In this document: in pieces, positions 49,304 through 58,690 of the stretch
Layout of the letters: each line of letters starts with the position of its first letter
How positions within the stretch are numbered: the first letter of the stretch is position 1
From: JAAELZ01 sp965209105
GTDB taxonomy: Bacteria; Pseudomonadota; Gammaproteobacteria; Arenicellales; Poriferihabitantaceae
Length of the DNA stretch: 64,000 nucleotides
Reading direction: 5' to 3'
NCBI GenBank assembly: GCA_965209105.1
Contig: CBDBQB010000033.1
Coordinates: 62,001 to 126,000 of the forward strand
Translations under genes and position numbers: made by a program
The notes under the pieces: model-generated
Seen by the model: only the letters and a program-made list of their open reading frames with translations
Told to the model about the DNA's origin: nothing
The model's database searches: none

Positions 49304-50566
49304 TTAAATTTCAAACGGCTCGAGTTTTTTCTCGACCATTTTATGGTCTAGCATCACATACTGTGGCAAACCATTTTTGTACGGCGGGTAATCCTCTCCC
49401 TCCATCAATGGCGCTAAGTAAGTGCGACAGGCGTCGGTAATACCAAAACCGTCTTCACTTATATAGTCGGCGGGCATCATTTTCTCAACATTCGCGACTT
49501 GATCTAGCGGTGCGCTACCAATCTCCCATTTATAGGGGTTGTCAGATAAACGATCCACCGTTGGCATCACTGAATTCCGACCCTCAATGGCCAAATTGAC
49601 CGCGGCCTCACCCAATGCATAGGCCTGCTCAACGTCTGATTTCGAGGCAATATGCCGCGCGGCGCGCTGCAAGTAATCCGCCACACTCCAGTGATACTTA
49701 AGCCCTAAATCCTCACGAATCATATTCGCCACAACCGGCGCTACACCGCCCAATTGCGCATGACCAAAGGCGTCTTTTAAGCCTTGATCCGCGAGAAATT
49801 TGCCGTCTGCCCCTTGAACACCTTCGGAAACGACGATTGATACATAACCATATTGCTCAACTTTTTCTGCGATCTTTTTCATAAAAGTTTCGCGATTAAA
49901 AGTGACTTCCGGGAATAAAATCAGTATCGGCAAATCCAAATCACCCGATGCCATCCCCCCCGCTGCGGCAATCCAACCCGCGTGCCGGCCCATGACTTCA
50001 AGTACGAATACCTTGGTTGAAGTTTTCGCCATCGATGCGACATCAAGGCTTGCTTCTAATGTGGAGACTGCAATGTATTTGGCAACCGAGCCAAATCCTG
50101 GGCAGTTATCGGTAATCGGTAAATCGTTGTCCACTGTCTTGGGAACATGTATTGCTTTAATGGGATAACCCATCGTTTCTGACAATTGTGAAACTTTAAG
50201 GCAGGTATCCGCCGAATCTCCGCCGCCGTTATAAAAGAAATAGCCGATGTTGTGTGCCTTAAATACTTCAATCAAACGATCATATTCTCGTTTGTTATCT
50301 TCAAGGCTTTTAAGTTTAAAACGACAGGAACCAAATGCGCCTGAGGGTGTGTGACGAAGCGCCGTGACGTCGGCATCTGAAATAAGCGAGGTGTCGATCA
50401 AATCTTCAGTTAGGGCACCAATAATGCCATTACGCCCCGCATAAACCGCACCGATCTTATCGCTATTGGCCCGCGCAGTTTCGATCACCCCTGCTGCGGA
50501 AGCGTTAATCACAGCCGTTACACCGCCTGATTGCGCATAAAATGCATTTTGTTTGTTGCTCATCAA
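49304..50566 (-). CDS. pfp: 6-phosphofructokinase, pyrophosphate-type clade
   Basis: Phosphorylates fructose-6-phosphate, probably with pyrophosphate and therefore reversibly. Motifs: QSGGVTAVINAS (12-23), YNGGGDSADT (112-121) and PKTVDNDLP (142-150), then SMAKTSTKVFVLEVMGRHAGWIA-like sequence. The Asp in GGGDS and the Lys in PKTVDND are positions associated with PPi use, where ATP enzymes have GGDG and GTIDND. At 420 residues it is longer than the 320-residue ATP enzymes and fits the longer PPi-dependent clade. It stands alone. Confidence 0.88.
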   Translation of the reverse strand: MMSNKQNAFYAQSGGVTAVINASAAGVIETARANSDKIGAVYAGRNGIIGALTEDLIDTSLISDADVTALRHTPSGAFGSCRFKLKSLEDNKREYDRLIEVFKAHNIGYFFYNGGGDSADTCLKVSQLSETMGYPIKAIHVPKTVDNDLPITDNCPGFGSVAKYIAVSTLEASLDVASMAKTSTKVFVLEVMGRHAGWIAAAGGMASGDLDLPILILFPEVTFNRETFMKKIAEKVEQYGYVSIVVSEGVQGADGKFLADQGLKDAFGHAQLGGVAPVVANMIREDLGLKYHWSVADYLQRAARHIASKSDVEQAYALGEAAVNLAIEGRNSVMPTVDRLSDNPYKWEIGSAPLDQVANVEKMMPADYISEDGFGITDACRTYLAPLMEGEDYPPYKNGLPQYVMLDHKMVEKKLEPFEI

Positions 50567-50659
50567 AAATTCCTCAACATTGATATTTTAGGGGTGCTTG
50601 CTTGGCTGAAGTAACTTTTCCACATTCGCTAGGGAGTCACTCGGCAATCATCAAACACC

Positions 50660-51034
50660 TTAACTTAAGTCCGCGCCCGTCATGCCGCTTTTAACGCCTT
50701 TGCTTTCGCGCTCGTGGTCAGATTGCTCACGCAAAACGGCGATCGCACAATCCTCGACAACCGTAAACATCGCTTGATGGGTAGTGAACAGCTCACTCGG
50801 GTCGTAATAAAATTGCGCACAATACTGATCGTCGCCACAACGCATGATCACGAAATTACACGCTCGCGCACTCCAAAACAGGATAGGGCACGACACTGTA
50901 AGCGATTGGCTGGGATCAACTTGGACTTCACCATCACCCAAAACCAACTTCGTTTCTTCGCCATAACGTTGATCGATCACCGCCTGAATGGCAGCCACTT
51001 GCACGTCAGAAAAATCTGCAATGTAATGAGGCAT
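50660..51034 (-). CDS. Conserved hypothetical protein
   Basis: A 124-residue soluble protein with no signal or membrane segment. It has an alpha/beta look (QVAAIQAVIDQRYGEETKLV, VSCPILFWSARACNFVIMRC, ending ESKGVKSGMTGADLS) and four cysteines. No family recognised. It lies between pfp and another small hypothetical, on the same strand with about 90-100 bp gaps, so it could be its own unit. Confidence 0.55.
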   Translation of the reverse strand: MPHYIADFSDVQVAAIQAVIDQRYGEETKLVLGDGEVQVDPSQSLTVSCPILFWSARACNFVIMRCGDDQYCAQFYYDPSELFTTHQAMFTVVEDCAIAVLREQSDHERESKGVKSGMTGADLS

Positions 51035-51136
51035 GAAAGACCTAACATTTGAAATTAAAACGGGCGCTATTCTACCTTAAAAACACGCCACGACACCAAT
51101 ACACCACTTTGGATAGAAATTAAAGGCGGGGCCTAT

Positions 51137-51499
51137 TTATTTCGAGGCTCGATAATCACCACTGATCAACTTTGCTTCTGGCACTCTCGTTTGAATATCG
51201 ACCGCGATTTGTTCGATCAAGCCGATCTTGGGCTTAAACGAAATCCATAGGATATTCAATTTCAAATTTAAATCTGCGAAAACCACTTCTGAATAATTGA
51301 CCAACACGGCCTGCAAACCAGCCATTTTTGCTTTTAGTTCCGGCATCGTGGCCTTATTTAATTTTGGGATCAGCATCATAAAATCCGCGTAAGGCTTGCC
51401 GTTTTCGTCTTGTGCAGGCGCGCGCTTATAGAGCGGCTCATTGTTCTGGTGCAAGGCGAACTGCCCAACGGTTCGGATTTTGGGGAGCATTTCAGTCAT
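51137..51499 (-). CDS. Conserved hypothetical protein
   Basis: A 120-residue soluble protein. The N-terminal RTVGQFALHQNNEPLYKRA and the middle FADFMMLIPKLNKA-like stretch (with KAKMAGLQAVLVNYSEVVFA) look like a compact alpha/beta fold. The C-terminus IAVDIQTRVPEAKLISGDY resembles proteins with repeating sheet strands. I do not recognise the family. Good codon usage and clean boundaries support a real gene. Lies 75 bp before waaF on the same strand. Confidence 0.55.
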   Translation of the reverse strand: MTEMLPKIRTVGQFALHQNNEPLYKRAPAQDENGKPYADFMMLIPKLNKATMPELKAKMAGLQAVLVNYSEVVFADLNLKLNILWISFKPKIGLIEQIAVDIQTRVPEAKLISGDYRASK

Positions 51500-51573
51500 A
51501 TCAAAATCTATACTAAGTCAAATTGCTTGATTTTTCTACTGATGGCTGTTGCCTCGCTATACGGCCTACCTAT

Positions 51574-52584
51574 TTATTGATCCGCCATCATGGACATCAC
51601 TTGGTCTGGGCTCAGTTGATTCAAACAATTCAAGTGGGTAAGTGGGCATTCCCGCTTAAAACAAGGCTGGCAATCCAAGGATAGCGACACCTGCTGGCTA
51701 TTATCTGATAGAGGGGGCGTAAAACTCGCTGAACTCGACCCGTAAATTGCAAGCAAAGGCCGATCCAGCGCAGCGGCGATATGCATTAAGCCCGAATCAT
51801 TCGACACGACTTGATCGGCAATCGAGAGCACATCAATGACTTCAGTCAGCGATGTCTTGCCTGATAAATCGCGGCAACGATGATCGCTCATTTGATTGAT
51901 TTGTTCGCAAATCGATTGATCGGCCACTGAGCCAAGCAGAACGACTTGCCACTGTCTGTCCAATAAGTTGTTCGCCACCGCCGCATAGTGATGGGCGGGC
52001 CATTGCTTAGCGGGCCCAAATTCTGCCCCTGGACACAAGGCTAAAACGGGTTTCGACGTATCAATCGTGAACTTTTCGCGCGCTGAAATTTGCGCGGTTG
52101 CGTCTACAGAAAGCATTGGCCGCGGGATTTCGGGTGGCAGCGTATGATCTTCACTTCCCAATACTAAAAAACGCTCTACATTGAGTGGTAAACGAGCCTT
52201 ATCTAGTTTTCGTGCATCATTCAGCAAGCCATAGCGTTGCTCGCCGATAAATCCCGTGCGTTTTTTGATGCCGGCAAAAAAAGGAATCAACGCGGATTTA
52301 AACGATCCGGGTAAAACTATCGCTTGATCAAAATGCTTATGCTTAAGCTCACGCGCCAAACGCCAACGCGTCATCAATCGAAATTGCCGATGCCCAACGG
52401 GCATCACAATCGACTCATCGACTTGCGGCATGCGCGAAAGCAAGGCTTCAGACCATGCGGGTGCGAGTACCGCTAAATATAGTTGGGGATCATCGTCTTT
52501 AAGGCGCCTAAATAAGCTATGCGCCATCACCATATCACCGACCCAAGACGGCCCAATGACCAAGCAACGTTTGCGCGTCGTCAT
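51574..52584 (-). CDS. waaF: Lipopolysaccharide heptosyltransferase II
   Basis: Adds the second heptose to the LPS inner core, from ADP-heptose. GT9 family: GPSWVGDMVMAHSLFRRLK (10-28), LPGSFKSALIPFFAGIKKRTGF, LCPGAEFGPAKQWPAHHYA and VSNDSGLMHIAAALDRPLLAIYGSSS are diagnostic. Full length at 336. With gmhB in this window it indicates heptose-containing LPS. Follows ilvE by about 20 bp on the same strand. Confidence 0.94.
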   Translation of the reverse strand: MTTRKRCLVIGPSWVGDMVMAHSLFRRLKDDDPQLYLAVLAPAWSEALLSRMPQVDESIVMPVGHRQFRLMTRWRLARELKHKHFDQAIVLPGSFKSALIPFFAGIKKRTGFIGEQRYGLLNDARKLDKARLPLNVERFLVLGSEDHTLPPEIPRPMLSVDATAQISAREKFTIDTSKPVLALCPGAEFGPAKQWPAHHYAAVANNLLDRQWQVVLLGSVADQSICEQINQMSDHRCRDLSGKTSLTEVIDVLSIADQVVSNDSGLMHIAAALDRPLLAIYGSSSASFTPPLSDNSQQVSLSLDCQPCFKRECPLTHLNCLNQLSPDQVMSMMADQ

Positions 52585-52604
52585 ACCCAGGCGCTTAGAT
52601 CAAA

Positions 52605-53528
52605 CTAATCAACGTAAGTGAGCCAATGTTCGTGTGCCTTCGAACGTCCGTAGACCACGTCAAAATATAAGGCCTGCAATTGCTCTGTGATCGGGCCGCG
52701 GCTTCCAGCGCCAATCGGACGATCATCCAGAGATTGAATGGGTGTCACTTCCGCTGCTGTACCGGTGAAAAATGCTTCATCAGCAATATAGACTTGATCT
52801 CGAGTAATTCGGCGTTCCTTGACTTGATAACCGCACTCATCCGCCAACTGCATGATGGTCTTGCGGGTAATGCCATCTAAAGCAGAGGTAATATCCGGCG
52901 TATAGATTATTTTATCCTTCACCACAAACACGTTCTCGCCGGAGCCTTCCATTACATATCCACTTGCATCCAACATCAATGCCTCTTGCGCGCCGCTGGC
53001 AATTGCTTCTTGTAGCGCCAGGATAGAATTTATATAGTTACCACAAGCCTTGGCTTGGCACATGGTTGCGTTCACATGATGGCGGGTATAAGAGGACGTA
53101 CGAACTTTGATACCCTTTTCTAAGCCCTCATCACCTAAATAAGCACCCCACTTCCAAGCGGCGATCATCACATGGGTTTCAAGCATATCAGCACGAATGC
53201 CCATCCCTTCGGAGCCGTAATAGGCCAAGGGGCGGATATAAGCTGAATTCAGGCCATTTTCGCGCACCACCGCTTTTTGCGCCTCGTCCAAGGTTTGGGT
53301 GTCATAGGGCATGCCCATCCCGAGTATTTTTGCCGAGTTGTGCAAGCGCTGACTATGCTCTTGCAAGCGAAATATTGCGGGGCCGCGCTCAGTTTGATAC
53401 GCCCGAACCCCTTCGAAGACGCCTAAACCATAATGCAGGGTATGGGTTAATAAATGTGTGCTGGCATTACGCCATGGAATTAATTCGCCATCGGACCAGA
53501 TTGATCCATCACGATCACTAAAAGACAT
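52605..53528 (-). CDS. ilvE: Branched-chain amino acid aminotransferase
   Basis: PLP fold-type IV transaminase making leucine, isoleucine and valine from their keto acids. Motifs: LHYGLGVFEGVRAY (31-44), RLHNSAKILGM, the PLP lysine in CQAKACGNYINSILA (K160), LDASGYVMEGSGENVFVVKD and DEAFFTGTAAEVTPI. Length 307 matches the family. It lies upstream of waaF on the same strand. A firm assignment. Confidence 0.96.
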   Translation of the reverse strand: MSFSDRDGSIWSDGELIPWRNASTHLLTHTLHYGLGVFEGVRAYQTERGPAIFRLQEHSQRLHNSAKILGMGMPYDTQTLDEAQKAVVRENGLNSAYIRPLAYYGSEGMGIRADMLETHVMIAAWKWGAYLGDEGLEKGIKVRTSSYTRHHVNATMCQAKACGNYINSILALQEAIASGAQEALMLDASGYVMEGSGENVFVVKDKIIYTPDITSALDGITRKTIMQLADECGYQVKERRITRDQVYIADEAFFTGTAAEVTPIQSLDDRPIGAGSRGPITEQLQALYFDVVYGRSKAHEHWLTYVD

Positions 53529-53577
53529 ATTTTTCTCTTATTTTTGGACTGTTTTGAAGCGCTGAGTTTACCCGACC

Positions 53578-55041
53578 TTACTTAACAATTTTAACTAAAT
53601 CACCCACCGCCGGTTCACCGCTAGGATACAAACCATTGAGCAAGCGTAGCTGGCTAACCCCGAGTTGATCGAGGTTCGAACCTTGGGCAAGTTTTGCAAA
53701 CGTATCACCCCGTGCAACGCGCACCAACGATAAACGTTTGCCTTTGGCCAGTTTCTTTTCGCGGGCATTTAAGCCACCAATCGAAGCGACCGTGTTAAAA
53801 AAATCTTGATTGGGTGCGCGGCGCTGACCAACGCCGAGCAATACAAACATTTTATCTTGGTGCTTGATTGCCGCCACCCTGCCATTGCGCTTGCCCCAAG
53901 GGGAACCGAGTGCAGTCACCCCAGAGTACGCACGCAAACCCTGCGCTTGTCCGCCAGATAGATTAGGAAACGTTTTACGCAGGTATCGCTGGGGTTCCTT
54001 GGCGCCCGGATCCCCCACTACAAACTGGATAATTTGAGCTTTATCGGGTGATATCGACACCAGTCGATCCGGCTCATTGATTAATTTCCATTTCGATGGG
54101 AAGGCTAAATGTAGATTTAGCTCACGATGATAGAAGTTGTTTTTTTGAATAATCCCTTGTGCCTCGGAATCGCCAAACACCATCCCATTTGTCAGCTTTA
54201 GATAGTCGTGCTTACCGATCTTAATAGGCGTCTCGGTTTGAAATTTTTTCGCTGCTCGAATCACTTCTTGTAGGCGTTCGTCATTGTCTGGATGGCTAGA
54301 GAAAACGCCATGATACCCCGCACTGGGCTTCTCACCATTTACTTTGGCGCGCTCGTTGGCGAACAGCTCTTGATTTTTCAGCACCCCAATCACTTTGAGC
54401 ATTGATTCAGGATCATACTGAATCCTAGCCAAATACTCCGCCCCCAAACGGTCCGCCGCCAGTTCATGATTGCGACCGTATCCTTTTGCCCAGGCCGCAG
54501 CCCCCGTGCTGACTGCCTGCGCAACCTGTTTGTTTCCTGTCAGGATCGCAGCGGCAATCCCGACTACCCCTTGCGCAACTTGGGCGCTATTTTGTTTAAC
54601 TCCATGGCGGGCAGTCACATGCCCAATCTCGTGACCCAAGACACCCGCAAGCTCTTCCTCACTGTTCAGATAGGCCATAATGCCGCGCGTGATATAGATA
54701 TAACCACCCGGCAAAGCAAAAGCGTTAATCTCCGGTGTATCCAATACTGTGAAGGTAAAGGGTAAGTGTTTGCGGTGACTCTGCGCAGCGAGTTTCTGGC
54801 CCACTCGATCAACCATTGCTTGCAATGAAGGATCCTTATACACCTCATATTGTTTAATGATCTGTTGATGGTTTTCTTTGCCCAGCGCTATCTCCTGTGC
54901 TTCAGACATCAATACAAAATCTTTCTTACCCGAAACAGGGTTGGTTGCACAGCCAGCGCTTAAACTTATCAACCCGATTAACCCAATAAGGCCCGCCAGC
55001 TTAAATAGGATTAGCGCCTGCGCATTCTCTATTTTTATCAT
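53578..55041 (-). CDS. M48-family metalloprotease lipoprotein with C-terminal LysM-like domain
   Basis: Periplasmic envelope-quality protease. I chose the Met with AGGAC upstream, 15 codons inside the longest frame. The signal leads to a lipobox (SLSAGC, C31). The zinc motif is GHEIGHVTARHG (HEIGH 137-141), with a later NHELAADRLGAEYL glutamate. After the protease domain comes about 130 residues and a C-terminal VARGDTFAKLAQGS...LNGL motif resembling LysM peptidoglycan-binding. It resembles BepA/YggG-type proteases but lacks their TPR repeats. It stands alone. Confidence 0.88.
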   Translation of the reverse strand: MIKIENAQALILFKLAGLIGLIGLISLSAGCATNPVSGKKDFVLMSEAQEIALGKENHQQIIKQYEVYKDPSLQAMVDRVGQKLAAQSHRKHLPFTFTVLDTPEINAFALPGGYIYITRGIMAYLNSEEELAGVLGHEIGHVTARHGVKQNSAQVAQGVVGIAAAILTGNKQVAQAVSTGAAAWAKGYGRNHELAADRLGAEYLARIQYDPESMLKVIGVLKNQELFANERAKVNGEKPSAGYHGVFSSHPDNDERLQEVIRAAKKFQTETPIKIGKHDYLKLTNGMVFGDSEAQGIIQKNNFYHRELNLHLAFPSKWKLINEPDRLVSISPDKAQIIQFVVGDPGAKEPQRYLRKTFPNLSGGQAQGLRAYSGVTALGSPWGKRNGRVAAIKHQDKMFVLLGVGQRRAPNQDFFNTVASIGGLNAREKKLAKGKRLSLVRVARGDTFAKLAQGSNLDQLGVSQLRLLNGLYPSGEPAVGDLVKIVK

Positions 55042-55384
55042 CTTTTGTCCTACAAGTTTAAAAACATGGGCGATGTATCCTAGCAATTGTCAACGCCGTG
55101 TACAATTACCCAAACACAATTTACCACATACAAATTTTGATGAAGCATTTTGTTCCAATCGACCCGCAATCTAAGGTCTCCGAAGAACATCCGGCAGTGG
55201 TGCATGTGCCACGTCGCTGCGCAAGTGAATGGGCCTTCAAAATCTTCGAAAGGCCAGTACATTTATGACCTATTCAAATGGATAGGGCAACATCCTTAAG
55301 TCTAGATCTTTCCACTTCATCTCGACTTTTCAAGCACTTATATCTATACTGCCCGAATTCGTCAACTCATTCAGGAGATCATTA
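55042..55384. other. 343-bp stretch without a secure gene
   Basis: It must contain the promoters of the M48 protease and mscL. One 42-codon rightward frame (55140-55268; MKHFVPIDPQSKVSEEHPAV, then VPRRCASEWAFKIFE) has protein-like composition, but no ribosome-binding site or family match, so I do not call it a gene. Confidence 0.4.
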
Positions 55385-55807
55385 ATGTTTAACGAATTTA
55401 AGCAATTTATATTACGCGGTAACGTACTTGATATGGCTGTCGGCATCGTTATTGGTGCCGCATTCGGGACAATCGTCACATCTTTTGTCGCGGATATCGT
55501 CATGCCGCCCGTTGGCATTTTGCTAGGCGGCATCGATTTTTCAAATATCTATAGCGTAATAAAAGAAGGCGCAACGGCTGCGCCGTACGCCACTTTGGAT
55601 GCAGCAAAAGCTGCGGGCGCGGTGACTGTCAACTGGGGTTTGTTTCTGAACACCCTTATCAGTTTCCTGATTATTGCATTGGCGATTTTCATGGTGGTGC
55701 GAGCAGTGAATAAAATGCAAGCCGCCGAAGAGGAAGAAACCGCTGCGGCCGAGCCACCCGCTCAAGAAGTTCTATTATCGGAAATCAGGGATTTGCTCAA
55801 GAAATAA
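55385..55807 (+). CDS. mscL: Large-conductance mechanosensitive channel
   Basis: Pentameric inner-membrane safety valve opening on hypo-osmotic shock. The N-terminal FKQFILRGNVLDMAVGIVIG and first helix AAFGTIVTSFVADIVMPPVG are near-diagnostic. A periplasmic loop precedes the second helix (LFLNTLISFLIIALAIFMVV), then a charged C-terminal bundle (EIRDLLKK). Length 140 is typical. A GGAG site precedes the ATG, and a strong terminator follows. Confidence 0.97.
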   Translation: MFNEFKQFILRGNVLDMAVGIVIGAAFGTIVTSFVADIVMPPVGILLGGIDFSNIYSVIKEGATAAPYATLDAAKAAGAVTVNWGLFLNTLISFLIIALAIFMVVRAVNKMQAAEEEETAAAEPPAQEVLLSEIRDLLKK

Positions 55808-55830
55808 AGCGCACATCTCTTAGGCTTCTA

Positions 55831-55860
55831 AAAAAATCCGGCAAAATCGCCGGGTTTTTT
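55831..55860. terminator. Rho-independent terminator between mscL and DUF2062
   Basis: AAAAAATCCGGC pairs with GCCGGGTTTTTT over a 6-base loop. It ends the mscL transcript and, because the tails are symmetrical, also the facing leftward DUF2062 gene. Confidence 0.92.
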
Positions 55861-55866
55861 ATTGCT

Positions 55867-56388
55867 TTATTTTTGTAAAGCCTTGGCCTTTCGCTCTGCA
55901 CGACGCTGCTCCCAATCACGGACAACATCCATTCGCCACAAAATGTGAACCGTGAAATACGCTGCGATTGCCATCGCGATGCCGGCCAAGAAACACCCCA
56001 AAAAAAGCGCGCTGTAGTGCTGTTCTATCCACAGCCGAGTCATCAACTGCATTGGCTCGTCTGCTTCGCCCAGTAGTGCTGCCCCTAAAATATAAGGAGG
56101 CCCCCAAAGTAAAGCCCAAGTAAACGGGTTTGAAATCCAAATCAGCAAAACTGAAATTGGCAAATTCGCGCGTAAAATAAAGGCAAGAACCGCAGCGACT
56201 ATCATCTCAAAAGGAACAGGAAGATACGCAGAAAAAATGCCAATTGCGACCGCTTTCGCGACGGAATGTCTTGTAACATGCCAAAGCTGTCGACGATCAA
56301 TCGCCTTTCCAAAAAAACCCAGAATCCGATGCTCCTTGAGTTTTCGACTTTTCAAAAACTGTTGTTTTACTTTTCGGCGAATCAGCAT
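55867..56388 (-). CDS. DUF2062 membrane protein
   Basis: A 173-residue protein with three or four membrane segments (about 42-67, 74-105 and 123-148) and basic termini. The stretches SVAKAVAIGIFSAYLPVPFE, ANLPISVLLIWISNPFTW and the Arg/Lys-rich C-terminus (QRRAERKAKALQK) are typical of DUF2062. The function is unknown. Stands alone, facing mscL across the terminator. Confidence 0.85.
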   Translation of the reverse strand: MLIRRKVKQQFLKSRKLKEHRILGFFGKAIDRRQLWHVTRHSVAKAVAIGIFSAYLPVPFEMIVAAVLAFILRANLPISVLLIWISNPFTWALLWGPPYILGAALLGEADEPMQLMTRLWIEQHYSALFLGCFLAGIAMAIAAYFTVHILWRMDVVRDWEQRRAERKAKALQK

Positions 56389-56584
56389 TTTTTAGCGTGG
56401 AATATCTGTCTTTTTTTTAAAACTTATGTACTAATGCTTGTCGAGCTTTAATTCCAGTAAATTGAACTTCTCATACGATTCGTCATCTTAGCACTCGTAT
56501 CTGAAATAGTCGCAACTATATCGCTCAGCTATAATCGGGCAGCGATTTTTCGCAACAATCTTTGGCCACTGATCTCTGTTTAAA

Positions 56585-57061
56585 ATGAAACGCACAGCAC
56601 TTGCCATTACCTTTTGTTTCTTTAGCCTCTATTGTCAAGCCGACACCATCGAAATGGCTAAGGACTTGTATCGCGATGCACAGCGCGCCAAAGATGAGCA
56701 AAAACCCATCGTGTTTTTTGTAAGTGCTGATCATTGTCCTTATTGCGAACAATTGCGCGAAGAATATTTAAGATTCTCTATCGACGACGATAGATTATTA
56801 TTGCGGGAACTGGAGTTAGACCAACATCACTCAGTGATTAATTTTGATGGTACACCGACGAATCATCAAGGTATCGCAGAACGGTACAATACCTGGCTCA
56901 CACCCACGGTCACCTTTGTGGATGCGACAGGGGCAACGTTAGCAAAACCTATCGTCGGCGTGTTAACGATGGATTTTTACCACTATTATTTTGAAAAAGC
57001 GCTGCAGGAATCTATTGCGCTTCTTAAGGCAAGAACCACTACGACGACTGGTTTAAATTAA
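56585..57061 (+). CDS. Exported thioredoxin-fold protein
   Basis: A 158-residue periplasmic thiol-disulfide protein. A signal peptide (about 1-19, ALAITFCFFSLYCQA) is followed by a thioredoxin fold with the active site ADHCPYCEQLREEYL (C51, C54) and the cis-proline strand NTWLTPTVTFVDATG. It probably reduces or isomerises disulfides, or serves cytochrome or oxidase maturation. Substrate unknown. It converges with algR, the stops overlapping by 4 bp. Confidence 0.85.
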   Translation: MKRTALAITFCFFSLYCQADTIEMAKDLYRDAQRAKDEQKPIVFFVSADHCPYCEQLREEYLRFSIDDDRLLLRELELDQHHSVINFDGTPTNHQGIAERYNTWLTPTVTFVDATGATLAKPIVGVLTMDFYHYYFEKALQESIALLKARTTTTTGLN

Positions 57062-57786
57062 CTTTTTTTCCTTAGCCACTTACGTAAGTGGGTGGTCTGA
57101 CGCCGACTGACCTCCAACACATCTTTCACCGTTTTAAAGTGCACAAACCACTTACCAATTTCCTCTTTTTTGGTCAGCCCATCAATATGTGCCTTGGAAA
57201 CAAGGGCATTTCGATGTACGCGAATAAACTTATCATTTAACTCTTCCTCTAAGGAATTAAGCACTTCTGAGATGATATGCTCGCCTTCAATCGTGCGCAG
57301 CCGGACAAGTTTATTATCGGCTCTAAAATAAATCACATCCTCTAGCGGGACTAAGCGGATGCGCCCTTTCTCCGTCAGCGCAAAATTTTGGCGCGGCTCA
57401 TCTAGCGGTAGTTCCGCTTTTTGTTCGAGCGTTAAAGGTTGCATCTTGCTTAGCGCAGTTTTGAGTCTTTCACGTCGAATGGGCTTAAGCAAATAATCAA
57501 TCGCGTTGGCTTCAAAAGCTTCCAGCGCAAACTCATTGTATGCTGTGGTGAACACGACTGAGGGCGGATTTTCGAAAGCGGTGAGGTGGTGCGCCACTTC
57601 CATGCCGGACATTCCTGGCATACGTATATCTAGGAACACTAAATCGGGTGCGTAGTCATTACACTTATTGAGCGCATCTTTGCCGTTATCCGACTCGATG
57701 ATATTAAAGTCGTCGCTGACGTCAGATAAGATCGATTTTAGGCGCGTACGCGCCAGAGACTCATCGTCTACTATTAAACACTTCAT
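57058..57786 (-). CDS. algR: AlgR-type LytTR response regulator
   Basis: Two-component response regulator. The receiver domain (1 to about 118) has CLIVDDESLARTRL, the phosphoacceptor aspartate in LVFLDIRMPGMSG (D53) and the lysine of DYLLKPIRRERL. The C-terminal LytTR DNA-binding domain (about 140-240) has IRLVPLEDVIYFRADNKLVR and KFIRVHRNALVS. Length 242 fits AlgR. The cognate kinase is not adjacent. The Met start opens directly into MKCLIVDDE. Confidence 0.93.
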   Translation of the reverse strand: MKCLIVDDESLARTRLKSILSDVSDDFNIIESDNGKDALNKCNDYAPDLVFLDIRMPGMSGMEVAHHLTAFENPPSVVFTTAYNEFALEAFEANAIDYLLKPIRRERLKTALSKMQPLTLEQKAELPLDEPRQNFALTEKGRIRLVPLEDVIYFRADNKLVRLRTIEGEHIISEVLNSLEEELNDKFIRVHRNALVSKAHIDGLTKKEEIGKWFVHFKTVKDVLEVSRRQTTHLRKWLRKKS

Positions 57787-58072
57787 AATTCATAAAATAT
57801 CATGTTAACCCCGTCTAACTATAATCTTAGCCCCATAACATAGCAATCCTAAGCTAATTTCCCTCCAATTTGCACAAATACTGGTTTCCCGGAATAGTAA
57901 GTGACGCAGACGGGAAATGACTAATTTTAACGGTCATCGTGTCACGCGGGTAATGACAATTAATTGCTTTGAACCACCGGCTTCGGTACAAACCAGGCTA
58001 ATTGTATGCGTAACCGCCTTCCTGCTAATACCCCCACAACGGCACATGCCCTAGGACGCTTATTCTCAGCGA

Positions 58073-58537
58073 TCAGCCACTTATCTTGGCTGGGCCTGTC
58101 TTCTTCGAGATATGTACTATTTTAGTCACCTCAGAAATCAGCAGGCCGTCGCTGTCGATAACTTGGACTACTTTTTCTATTTCTAATTTTGGTATGTCGA
58201 CTAGCTGCTGCGTAAAATCTTCGATCTCCTTGTCAGATAACTGAAACTTTGCGAACACATCTTTTCGGCCTGGCTTAATAAACTTTATCGAGGCGCGCTT
58301 ATCCCATACTATGTAGCGCTTGCCCATTTTTTGCATGATCATCAGCATATAAAAACCGTCCGTCATGGAGAACAATGAGCCGCCATAGTGGACATTCATA
58401 TAATTGCGATTGAACCAATACTTTCGCAGGCGAACTTTGGCGTAGTTCCAATCGTCCGAAATCGTCATTACGCGTATTCCCGATGCCCAAAAGGGTGGCC
58501 AGATATTCAGTAAAAATTTCAGGTGTCGCGCTTTCAT
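58073..58537 (-). CDS. DUF4442 hotdog-fold protein (possible thioesterase)
   Basis: A 154-residue soluble protein of the DUF4442/acyl-CoA thioesterase-like hotdog group. MKARHLKFLLNIWPPFWASG opens it; then NRNYMNVHYGGSLFSMTDGF (the family's N.VHYGG...M.D segment) and VWDKRASIKFIKPGRKDVFA. The catalytic assignment is uncertain. It stands alone between algR and metA. Confidence 0.8.
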   Translation of the reverse strand: MKARHLKFLLNIWPPFWASGIRVMTISDDWNYAKVRLRKYWFNRNYMNVHYGGSLFSMTDGFYMLMIMQKMGKRYIVWDKRASIKFIKPGRKDVFAKFQLSDKEIEDFTQQLVDIPKLEIEKVVQVIDSDGLLISEVTKIVHISKKTGPAKISG

Positions 58538-58690
58538 ATCAATAAGAAATAGTTTAAAGATGACTGGCCGCTATCCAAACACTCCATAAGATTTCATCCT
58601 TAATTAGCCAGGTCGTGGAAACGTTTTCGCGCGGTACCGAACTGTAAAAATCTACTGACCCAGCGCACCGCACCCGCACGGTTCCAAATT

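Noticed and set aside
55140..55268. 42-codon rightward frame before mscL
   Set aside because: No ribosome-binding site, no family match and short; kept only as a note on the intergenic region.
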